A stretch of 64,000 bases of DNA from Trichodelitschia bisporula (Eukaryota > Ascomycota > Dothideomycetes > Phaeotrichales > Phaeotrichaceae): positions 1,302,001 to 1,366,000 of the forward strand of contig ML996688.1 in assembly GCA_010356995.1 (NCBI GenBank), read 5' to 3'. A program made the position numbers and the translations under genes. This document shows, piece after piece, positions 1-8,106 of this stretch (position 1 is its first letter; the number at the start of each line of letters is the position of its first letter). Under the pieces are notes generated by a model. It was not told the origin of the DNA, did not search any database, and saw only the letters and a list, made by a program, of their open reading frames with translations.

Positions 1-1031
1 CTGGCGAGCCCCCCATTGATCCAACCACTGGCCAGGAGTGGGGGTTGGGTGAAACCGTCTACCTCATTGTCACTCTGCACGACTCAGGACGGGGTCTTGC
101 GCCAGAAGAGAAAGAACTGCTCTTCGCACGCCTCTCGGGATCGACGAAGTCCCCGCGATCCCATGTCCAATACGGCGGCAACGGCCTCGGGCTCTTCATC
201 TCACGCCGCTTGACGGAGATGCAGGGCGGAGCCGTGGGCTTCGCCTCCCGCGACGACGCCGGTGGAAACACATTCGCGTTCTATGTGCGCGCGCGCCGCC
301 GGCAGGGGTCGGAGCACTCACTGTCCTCTCCGCCATTGACGCCCCCCACCGTCCCTCTCCGGCACCCAACGTGGTCGCATAAGGCACGAGAGAGCGTCCA
401 CGCGGGCGCATCAGAGATTTCACCGGGCCTGGCGGAGATCGGCGACGTGGCGCAATTGATTCGGCGACCGTCGAATTCTAACATCCATGTACTGCTTGTG
501 GAGGACAACCTGGTGAACCAGCGTGTACTGGCGAAGCAGCTGCGGAAGCTGGGGTGCGAGGTCAACGTTGCGAACCACGGAGTGGAGGCGCTACGACACC
601 TGAGGGCGACAAAATTCTGGACTGCTGCGGAGGAGAGCGGCCCGGGGTCTGACGAGAGAGAACAAGACAGTGCGAGCAAGATAGCGGCGATGTCGATGAA
701 AAGTGCGCCGAACCCGACTGATCTCTCCGTCGTGCTGATGGACTGGGAAATGCCGGTTATGGATGGTATCACGTGCGTCAAAAAGATTCGCGAGATGCAG
801 GGCCTCGGCGAGTTGTCGGGGCATGTGCCCGTTATTGCGGTGACGGCGAATGCAAGGGGAGAGCAGCTAGATATGGCGCTCGAGGCTGGGATGGTGGGTT
901 ACTTCCTTCTCTTTTCGGGAACAGAGGTTTATGGTTTTTTTCGGCAGGACGACGTCATCACCAAGCCCTTCCGGATGCCAGATCTCATGGCGCGGATCAA
1001 AGGCCTGCTGGACAAGATCGCCACGAGATAG
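1..1031 (+). CDS. Hybrid histidine kinase, C-terminal part (ATPase domain end plus receiver); 5' end outside window
   Basis: This is the 3' end of a fungal two-component hybrid sensor kinase. The open frame runs in from the window edge (codons start at base 3). It contains the end of a HATPase_c domain: a G1 box HDSGRGL near 81-101 and a G2 box GGNGLGLFIS near 174-203. After a linker comes a receiver domain from about 480, with the acidic pair in LLVEDN, the phospho-acceptor Asp in LMDWEMPVMDG (about 738-770), the VTAN motif and the conserved Lys in ITKPF. A 54-nt intron (894-947, GTGGGT...CAG) is removed to give AGM-DDVITKPF; it has no stop, so an unspliced reading looks falsely longer. The receiver carries an insertion of about 40 polar residues before the phospho-acceptor strand. 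Such kinases autophosphorylate on His and relay phosphate through the receiver to an HPt protein. The sensor region, and hence the stimulus and kinase subgroup, is not visible. Confidence 0.92.
   Translation, partial: GEPPIDPTTGQEWGLGETVYLIVTLHDSGRGLAPEEKELLFARLSGSTKSPRSHVQYGGNGLGLFISRRLTEMQGGAVGFASRDDAGGNTFAFYVRARRRQGSEHSLSSPPLTPPTVPLRHPTWSHKARESVHAGASEISPGLAEIGDVAQLIRRPSNSNIHVLLVEDNLVNQRVLAKQLRKLGCEVNVANHGVEALRHLRATKFWTAAEESGPGSDEREQDSASKIAAMSMKSAPNPTDLSVVLMDWEMPVMDGITCVKKIREMQGLGELSGHVPVIAVTANARGEQLDMALEAGMVGYFLLFSGTEVYGFFRQDDVITKPFRMPDLMARIKGLLDKIATR
894..947 (+). other. Intron in the hybrid histidine kinase
   Basis: The donor is GTGGGT and the acceptor GGCAG. Removal joins Gly-Met to Asp-Asp-Val-Ile-Thr-Lys-Pro-Phe, restoring the usual receiver spacing. 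The length of 54 nt keeps frame. Confidence 0.85.
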
Positions 1032-1656
1032 GTTGGGGAAAGTTAAGGAGATTTTGACTCATGTATTGGGTCTGGTAAAAGCGATGACCTAGAGGTGAAT
1101 CTTCGGCTTTCGTTGATCGGTACATTCGCTAACTGTCGCAGGGCGATGTGTTTCCCGCGGCGCTGTTGCACGCTCGCTCGTGTAGTGCGACTCTTCTCGG
1201 CTGTGCCGCATGATGTTTGCGTTCCATATGAAGCGAAGACCTTTTCATTATTCGAGAGTATGATATCCAAGAGAAAGGTACGGAAGCTAGTGATGGAGCA
1301 ACCTGGGCGTCATGATTTTGGTATAGGATACGCCTCTGAGAGGCTTCGGACTAAGGAAAGAATTGGAGGGCGCAAAGGGTTTAAAGTACAGCTCTTTTTT
1401 TTAGTGTGATTTGTACGTCATGGACTGCCGAGGCAATGGCTGCGGTGAACTGCACGGGACGGCACGCCTCCGGCTAGGTGGCAGAATGAAGGGAAGCTGG
1501 TTCCGTGAGAGAGGTCGAACCAAAGAATCGTCTCACAATGACCGGCATTCCGCAAAAACAACTGTCCAGTCTTGAATCCCTATTTTTATCCCAAATGATG
1601 CACGCCTGAGGTAACCCAACTAGACTAGACGGAGAACTCACCGCAGCTCGCTCCCA
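1032..1656. other. Intergenic, convergent 3' ends
   Basis: This stretch separates the ends of two convergent genes. I see no coding frame with family features. It should hold both 3' UTRs and polyadenylation signals. Confidence 0.6.
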
Positions 1657-3033
1657 TCACCCAACCCAGAGCTTCTCCTCGTCGGCTTTCGACGGGATAA
1701 CACGGTCACACCAGGCACACCAGCTCCTCACCTCACCTCTATTCTCCCGCTCTAGGCTCTTCATGTTCTCGCCTTCGTCCTGATACCTCATGGCTTCGGC
1801 CCCGACATATATGAGCTTCTTCGTCTTGCGCTTCACCAGTCCCCCAACGCCAACCATCTCTTGTACGTCAAATCCCGTGTGCCCCGAATTTGCAGTAATA
1901 GCGCAATCCATCTCCTTCTCAACAACCCGCGCCGCAAAACACGCATCGCATCGCCCGCACTCAACGCCCTCCATCCCTTCGCCAATACCTGTCCCCAGCC
2001 CGCCCAGGTTCGCGCAATAGCGTGCGCGCCACGCCCAGCCGTCTGCATATACCGTATCCGCCTTGCAAAGCCTCCGTCCACAGGGATTGCAGAGCCACAT
2101 CACGTCGGGGCACGTACAGGGCATCCGGGCAAAGGCCGGAGCTGTAAAGGCCGGGGGACGGGCCGACTCGGGTGGAGTGGGGAAGCGGTGCAGTCTGGCT
2201 GGGGATGTGGAGGGTGAAGAGTGAGGCGAGACGTCGTGCCGGCGCAGCGGGGCCGTGTGTGCGCTAAGCGGGGCTTTCAGGCACGTCCGGCAGAGGCGCC
2301 GGTGGCGGTTGTCAAGGGCGGGGAGGGGTGGGGGTTTGGCGGTGCAGTTCTGGCGCGTCAGACTAGTTCTAGCCGCGTAGTAGCGTGGCCCCGCGAGCAG
2401 CTTACCCTACACACGACAACGCCGCAGCGGCGACACTCGGCGACCATATCGCGAGCGCAAAGGCTGACCTTGCCGGTTGTGATGCGGCCGGTGTAGGACG
2501 CAGTGCCATTCCGCCACACGGCGTGGCTCTCGCGGAAGCGCTGCGCCAGTTGAGTCCCGGAGGGTTCGGCATCGTTACTGCAGCGCAGCGTCTGGGTGAC
2601 GAGCTGGTTGCGGTATTGCAGCAGGTTGGCGCGGAACTGACGACAGGTGCTGGCGAGGCTGTGCAGGTCGTTTAGATCGAGCAGCGACGCCAGCTGCGAG
2701 ACGAAGCTAGCTTTGGAGTTAGCGATTCCGCAGCCGCGAAGGACCGGCCCGGCCCTCGAGTTCAAGGCGGTGCTTGCGCGCCGCAGGCCGGTGGGAATGC
2801 GGCCGTGGTGATGGGGCTCACGGATAGCAGGCTAGGGAGGCTGAGAATCCGCCGACGTTGAGATTCGGTCGATCGGCTTCGGGGCAGGGAGCATTGTCAT
2901 CAGCGCCGGCGCTGCTATCGTTGTAGAGCGCAAGATGGCGCTTGATGAGACGGTCCAAGCCGAAGGGAGAGTGGGGATCGGAGTGGGGGTCGTGGGGTGG
3001 GTGCTCTTCATCGAGGTCAACTACGAGAACCAT
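1657..3033 (-). CDS. F-box-like, Cys-rich protein (401 aa, three exons)
   Basis: Model: exons 3033-2822, 2706-2406 and 2349-1657, with introns of 115 nt (branch GCTAAC, acceptor CTAG) and 56 nt (GTAAGC...CAG). The joined length of 1206 nt is exactly in frame. The N terminus (about 70 aa) is acidic and His/Pro-rich. Across the first splice an F-box-like helix region reads LLDLNDLHSLASTCRQFRANLL-like (about residues 71-100). Then follow zinc-ribbon-like Cys clusters: CxxCxxxxC around the second splice (CRRCGVVVC-RNC), RRLCRTC, and a C-terminal set (CTCPDVMWLCNPCG, CGRCDACF, WCAWCDR). The layout resembles an uncharacterised ascomycete F-box-type family, which would recruit a substrate to an SCF ubiquitin ligase. 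That role is inferred only from the F-box-like segment. The ATG at 3033 is the first in frame. Confidence 0.8.
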
Positions 3034-4831
3034 TGTAAGGAAGACAGTAAGGTAAACGGCCGATAGAACTCCGGAGCATTGAAAGAGTACGATGGAAGAA
3101 GTGGGAACTGAGCGCAGGATGACGATGATGAAATTTGGAAGAGCGAGCAGCGGAACCTGGCACGCCTGGCCGGAGCGACAGGGGAGCTAAATGGAGGGGC
3201 TGAAGGAACGATCACGTGAAAATATCAACACATAAATTCAGCGATTGGATGGCTGCACCATGAGGCTGGGGGGATGCGGTGATGTAGGGATGCGGGGATG
3301 CTACATCATCAGACGAAGTCGCTCTCAACGCTCACTCTGCGAGGCATTTAGACTTTGTTCCGCACAGCCATCTACAAGCGATTTCTTGCCATGCCAGCTA
3401 TACCCCTACGAGGGACTGTCCAATATACGATGCAGCAGGGGTTGTGTGTACAAGCACAGCCCTGGCTTCCGCAATGCGCCTTTTTTCCATCCTCTGTTCT
3501 AGTTGTCGAGTCCGGTGTTGAAGCTGTAATAGACAAGCTCTTCCCTATTCCGGCCATCAGGGCTTTCCCGCGGTGCCCAAGGCGTTCGTTCAATGGTTGG
3601 ATACGGCAGATACAGAGTATGCCCCCAGCTGTAGCAATATCCCTCACTAGGTGTCCCACGATAGAGGAAATTGTGAGAACCTAGGTTGATACAAGGTGCG
3701 AAGTGCGCAGATTCCGGAATATGCGTTAATGCCGCGCGTCCCAAAACGGCAACAGCGTCAGGCAGTGCATGACTAGTTGAAATCGCTCACGCTATTCTGC
3801 TGCTGCTTGAGAACCGGCACCGTTCTGAACTCTTGGCTGAACACAATCTGCCACGGGTTGGGGCTCATTACCTGCTATAGAGGAGCTGTGTTGGCATGTG
3901 GTACGGGAAGACTTACGGTACTAGCCAGATTGTCGTCGGGTAGTCGAGGATGCGGTAGTCCTTAATATGCTCACTGAAGATCTATTCATATTGCGGTCGG
4001 AAGCTACCGCAAGACAAACTTTGCAGAAATCCGGGGAGACCGAGCCTAATCAAGGTGCGATTATGTCACGTGGTGACAGTGAGGGAAGAGCTTGACTTCA
4101 GTTGCGTCGAAACTCCAACAGCAGCCACTGTACGGATGTACTACTCCCAACTTCACCCGTCCGCCAGCATCCGATGCTTCACCAAAGTCTCTAGGATCTT
4201 TATACCCGATGTCCTGAGGATACCTGATAACATGTATTGCACCTCGGAAGTCGTTCTCTCGATGCCTGCCGTTTCTCGCCTGGATGATATTCTCCGCCCA
4301 TTTGTACTTCTTTCTGGCATTCCGTGCTGTCTGAGAAGCACTACTCTCAATCGTCAATAAGATGAAGGGTTGCGACTCTCTTGGACATGAATGGATGACG
4401 CGTTTCGAAGATGAAGCTGGTGTTCGACTTGACGGAGACACATTGATCCTAGCCGAGACCGCGAAAGTCGGCTTTGGTCCGTTGCTAAGAATAGGCCCGG
4501 CTTGCCCTTCGGAGCTTCGATTTCGGGATCACAGGCATCTTGTCGGCCTGGAGATCTGACCTTTCTGAATATTGCCTGTTTCGGTATCGTGAGCATCCTA
4601 TCCCTACATCCCGATAGCTTCCTCTTGATATATTCACCATTGCTTGATCAGAATCACTCGTTGCAAACCCAATCGCTGGTACACCAGTATTAGTGCCAAG
4701 CGCTAGTTCTAGACACGAGAGGCTCCGGAAAGGGGAATTTCCTCTCAGCCTCAGCGTCCTTGCTCTGCCCACAACAAACTGAACGCGTAGCCTTGTCCGG
4801 CTTCCCATCTCACTACCCTTCATCTATAGCT
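3034..4831. other. Intergenic region; contains coding-like debris on the minus strand
   Basis: The interval lies between the divergent starts of the F-box-like gene and the Pro/Gln-rich gene. The ends should hold the two promoters. The middle (about 3499-4441) holds minus-strand stretches that read like protein but do not assemble into one gene; see the separate pseudogene entry. Confidence 0.5.
3499..4441 (-). pseudogene. Possible decayed protein-coding gene, family not recognised
   Basis: Several minus-strand stretches have ordered, protein-like composition and follow one another 5' to 3': one with RGAIHVIRYPQDIGYKDP near 4180-4240; one reading HIKDYRILDYPTTIWLVP near 3905-3966 that ends at a good donor (GTAAGT); one reading NPWQIVFSQEFRTVPVL after the matching acceptor near 3810-3870; and one reading INLGSHNFLYRGTPSEGY then SWGHTLYLPYP down to a stop at 3499. 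The frame changes between the last two pieces within about 20 nt, too short for an intron, and stops interrupt the earlier part. I read this as a relic of a host gene, or a gene with an error. I do not recognise the family. Confidence 0.35.
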
Positions 4832-7039
4832 ATGGTCATGAACTCCTTTGCGAAGAAGTCAGCCAGATTCGGCAAGGCTGTTTACAACGCCGTGAACGAA
4901 GCCGTCTCAAACCCTGACCAGTGGCAGAACAAGCCCGGTCAACACCCACAACAACAGCAGCAGCAGCAGCAGACGCAACCTCAACAGCAACAGCATTCAC
5001 AACCTCAGAACCATTCTTTACCCCCACCTTCAGTGGCTCCTTCCTCGCATCCGAACCACGCACTCGCAGCACCTCCGTCGCCATACCCTACTGTACAATA
5101 TGCCCCACCACCAATAGGCCAACAACTCGGACAGCCGCAGGGCCAGCACAATTCCCAACCTCCCCAGCCCAATCCAACTCCATACCAACCCGCAGTACAG
5201 CAGACACCGACACCATACCAACCACCGGCACAGCATACTCTGGCGTACTCTTGCTCGGGACCTGCCTCACACCCGCCTGTCTCTCCGCTCCAATCGACCC
5301 AATCGCCATGGCAGCCTCCCTCCTCTTCTTCCGCTGTGAGTCCCCCGACAGCGATGACGGCATTTCCTCCGCCGCAACCAACGACCGTCCAGTCCTTTTC
5401 CACATACTCCTTACCTCCCAATCCGCCGTTTTCTCCTCCACCTCCTTCAGCGACCCCTCCGCAACAATCTTTCTTTCCGGCACAGCAGCAGCCTTCCCCA
5501 CCGCAAGCGTTGTACCAATATCAGACCAATCTGGTGCAAGGACAACCGTACAGCAATATGTCTGCTCCACCTTCGAATGCACCTGTTCAGGCCCCTAGCC
5601 AACACTATGGACACCATGGTGGACTACAAAACCGGAACTTTCAAACAGGATACCCGACACCTCCAGCTTCTAATATGGCAAGTCCCTTACAACCAACGGC
5701 CCCCGCACCCGCGCAGAACCAGTCCTTCACTCATACAGTTGGCAACAGTTTTGCGGCCGAATTATCAGCGGAGCCGGTGGTGCCTCCGCAGCCCAGGGTA
5801 TCCGTGCAGCAGGCTAGCAATTTGCAAAACACGGGACATCTACCGTCAACAACGTCTCAGCAGCAGACAATGCTTCCGCAGAACACAGTGAAAACACCAG
5901 CCGCATTACTCGCCGAGCTACCTGCGGATAACAGCTATCCAACTGCGTCGATATCGGACGAGAAAAAGCCTACTGAAGATGCGAAGCCGATAGAGGATCA
6001 GAAGGCACCTGACGGCAAAGTTACACCACCTCCCGCACCGCCTTCGCCGTCGAGCTTTGCTCCAGAGGTCGTCCTTGCCACGCAGGTCGAACCACCAGCA
6101 ACCCCTCCGGCAGGCAGCCCGACCGGGTCAATGCACCGCACGAATTCGTTGTCCGCAGCCATGTATCATCGGCACAATGCGAATAACCAAGCAACTCAGG
6201 CGCCGCACAGCCCGCCAGCTATGCCAATAATTCCACAGGCAGCTGTGACGCCATCACAGCAGGTCGAGCAGCCCAAGCCAGTCCACCCCCCAAGCAGCAT
6301 CCCCACCATGGCCAGTCCTGTGTCTGCGACCGTTGCAACTGCACCATCAACGCAGTGGCAACCTGCTCCACAAAACCCAGCTGCCCAATACCAGGCTCAG
6401 AACTTGCCCGTTCAGTATCAGCCGCAAGCCCAGTTTGGCCAGTATCAACCTCCAAATCCGATCGTACAGTTCCAGCCTCAGCCCGTAGGTGGCCCGTTTC
6501 AACCTCAGCCCATCAATGGCTCGTTCCAACCTCAGCCCATTACTCACTCGTTCCAACCTCAGCAACCCGCTGGCCAGTATCAAGCATACCATCCGATGCC
6601 ACGGCCTAACAATCTTCAGTGGCATACGCCTTCCGGGCCGCAACCGGCTTGCTATCAACCAGCGCCCGGCCCTTATCAACCCGCACATGGCCTTTACCAA
6701 CCAGCTCCTGCCCTGTACCAAACAACACCCAATCATTTCGGCCAAGCCATGCAGCAGCTGTCTCTTGGGCCCCAGCAGCCGGTACCTCAAAGCTTTGTAA
6801 ACGCACCGCCTGCTGTACCTAAGGGCATCAGCAATGCACCAACCCCAACCATGGCGCGCAGGCCCGTGGCTTCATCCGGAAGCTACCAACCATATCACCC
6901 GTCAACATTGAGCCAACCACCGACTCCCTCCGCGACCCGCGCACCTGAAGCCCAGACTTCTTGTGCGCCGCAAGGCTCCAGCAGCCCGGCTCCTGTACCT
7001 TCAAAGGGAGAGAGCCCGCCACCTCCGTACAAGGCGTAG
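4832..7039 (+). CDS. Pro/Gln-rich low-complexity protein (735 aa), unrecognised family
   Basis: This is a single open frame. The first ATG is at 4832 (MVMNSFAKKSARFGKAV...); the frame also extends upstream to a TTG at 4760, which I do not use. Only the first 35 residues or so look like ordered sequence (a basic amphipathic helix ending near NPDQW). The rest is intrinsically disordered: poly-Q runs (residues 40-60), PPP blocks, and from about residue 505 a degenerate tandem repeat with YQP/FQPQP units (QFQPQPVGGPFQPQP and similar). The protein ends in PPPPYKA, which contains a PPPY motif that WW domains can bind. Proteins of this composition are often cytoskeletal, trafficking or RNA-granule factors, but no function can be assigned from sequence. 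A second in-frame ATG lies at 4838. Confidence 0.75.
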   Translation: MVMNSFAKKSARFGKAVYNAVNEAVSNPDQWQNKPGQHPQQQQQQQQTQPQQQQHSQPQNHSLPPPSVAPSSHPNHALAAPPSPYPTVQYAPPPIGQQLGQPQGQHNSQPPQPNPTPYQPAVQQTPTPYQPPAQHTLAYSCSGPASHPPVSPLQSTQSPWQPPSSSSAVSPPTAMTAFPPPQPTTVQSFSTYSLPPNPPFSPPPPSATPPQQSFFPAQQQPSPPQALYQYQTNLVQGQPYSNMSAPPSNAPVQAPSQHYGHHGGLQNRNFQTGYPTPPASNMASPLQPTAPAPAQNQSFTHTVGNSFAAELSAEPVVPPQPRVSVQQASNLQNTGHLPSTTSQQQTMLPQNTVKTPAALLAELPADNSYPTASISDEKKPTEDAKPIEDQKAPDGKVTPPPAPPSPSSFAPEVVLATQVEPPATPPAGSPTGSMHRTNSLSAAMYHRHNANNQATQAPHSPPAMPIIPQAAVTPSQQVEQPKPVHPPSSIPTMASPVSATVATAPSTQWQPAPQNPAAQYQAQNLPVQYQPQAQFGQYQPPNPIVQFQPQPVGGPFQPQPINGSFQPQPITHSFQPQQPAGQYQAYHPMPRPNNLQWHTPSGPQPACYQPAPGPYQPAHGLYQPAPALYQTTPNHFGQAMQQLSLGPQQPVPQSFVNAPPAVPKGISNAPTPTMARRPVASSGSYQPYHPSTLSQPPTPSATRAPEAQTSCAPQGSSSPAPVPSKGESPPPPYKA
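6385..6720 (+). repeat. Degenerate YQP/FQPQP coding repeats
   Basis: Short in-frame repeats (units such as QYQPQ, FQPQP and YQPA) make up this part of the Pro/Gln-rich gene. Spacing varies, so it is a degenerate repeat and not a clean microsatellite. Confidence 0.6.
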
Positions 7040-7373
7040 AGCTGCACAACGTCCTGCATGCTATACGGGCCTTTGTTCCTATTATAGCCCTCGGGCAGTT
7101 CAGCTTGAGCTGCAGATGCATGGTTTATTCTCCCGCTGGAGTCACGTGGGCCCAACTGCTGCCTGGTGCCCCGCCCTCATATCAAGCCATTCACTGGAGA
7201 TCCATTTGCATAGCTCTCACTTACGGTAGTTCTCGACGGGCCCTCAATAAGGTTTCTCTCGGCTCACTTTCTCCGTAAATACAGCTATTTGAGCAACTTT
7301 GAATCCTCGATATCCTTTTCAATCCATCGTCACCCATCTTCTCAATTCCTTTTGGCACCCTCAACTTTTCGCA
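7040..7373. other. Intergenic / leader of the GFA-fold gene
   Basis: No coding frame is recognised. The stretch should hold the 3' UTR of the upstream gene, the promoter of the next and possibly an unrecognised first exon of the GFA-fold gene. Confidence 0.5.
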
Positions 7374-7796
7374 GTGGCTGAATCCGAAGTCCGCACTGGC
7401 GGCTGCCTCTGTGGTGCCATTCGCTACGAAACCCGCGGAAAACCTCTCTACTCTGGCGTCTGCTACTGCGGCGACTGCCGCAAGTCCTCGGGCTCCGTTT
7501 TCGTGCCCGTCTCAGGCTACGCCTTGACCGCCTTTCACCTGACCAAGGGCGAACCCCGCACCTACACTACGCCATCGACCTATGGCAAGCCCGTGGTGCT
7601 CAGCTTCTGCGGCGACTGCGGAAGCAAGATCTTCGGCGGCATTTACGGGGTTGACGAGACGCACACGGTGAACGTAGGGACGCTAGATGATCTGAAGGGG
7701 TATGAGCCGAGAACGGCGCTCTTTGTCAAGGATCGGCCTGAGTGGGCGGTGCTTAAGCACGCTCTGACGGAGTTTCAGACTATGCCGGGTGCCTGA
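7374..7796 (+). CDS. GFA/CENP-V-fold protein (glutathione-dependent formaldehyde-activating family); start unresolved
   Basis: The conserved domain starts at about 7390 with GGCLCGAIRYE. It continues with the zinc ligands CYCGDCRKSSGSVF and, further on, FCGDCGSKIF, and ends near a V-x-x-GTLDD stretch. This Cys pattern (CxC, CxxC, CxxC) is the signature of the GFA family, whose founding member speeds formation of S-hydroxymethylglutathione; most fungal paralogs have no proven substrate. The frame is open up to a TTG at 7299, but no ATG precedes the domain in frame. A good acceptor (TTTTCGCAG, ending 7374) sits just before TGGCTGAATCC, so the start codon probably lies in, or is completed by, an upstream exon I could not identify. 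The given start is therefore approximate. Confidence 0.8.
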   Translation: MAESEVRTGGCLCGAIRYETRGKPLYSGVCYCGDCRKSSGSVFVPVSGYALTAFHLTKGEPRTYTTPSTYGKPVVLSFCGDCGSKIFGGIYGVDETHTVNVGTLDDLKGYEPRTALFVKDRPEWAVLKHALTEFQTMPGA

Positions 7797-8106
7797 TGCG
7801 TTATGTGTAGGGTTGGAATGGTCCTTTTCTTCACCGATATCACGACTTATGATGAGCAGATGTTTGTGACCTAAGCGTCATTTTCCATTTACTATCCATG
7901 TGCCGCACCAGGAGCAGGCAATCGGTCGCATCCTGTCCACAAGCCACGTATAGTAGTGTAGCGGAGAGGGTAAATATAAGGCCAGAGACAAGAAACTAGA
8001 AAAGCTGCCCGACAGCCCATCGTCAACCTCAGCCTACGGACAAACATCGAACTCAGCCCATCCGAAAACCGGTCATAACCCAGCATCCCGAGGTCCACTA
8101 CGCTGT
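7797..8106. other. Intergenic, convergent 3' ends
   Basis: This short gap separates the convergent ends of the GFA-fold and GCN2 genes. Nothing else is seen in it. Confidence 0.6.

Noticed and set aside
1055-1061. TGACTCA, a perfect Gcn4/CpcA site
   Set aside because: It lies between two convergent 3' ends, so it is not in a promoter of either neighbour.
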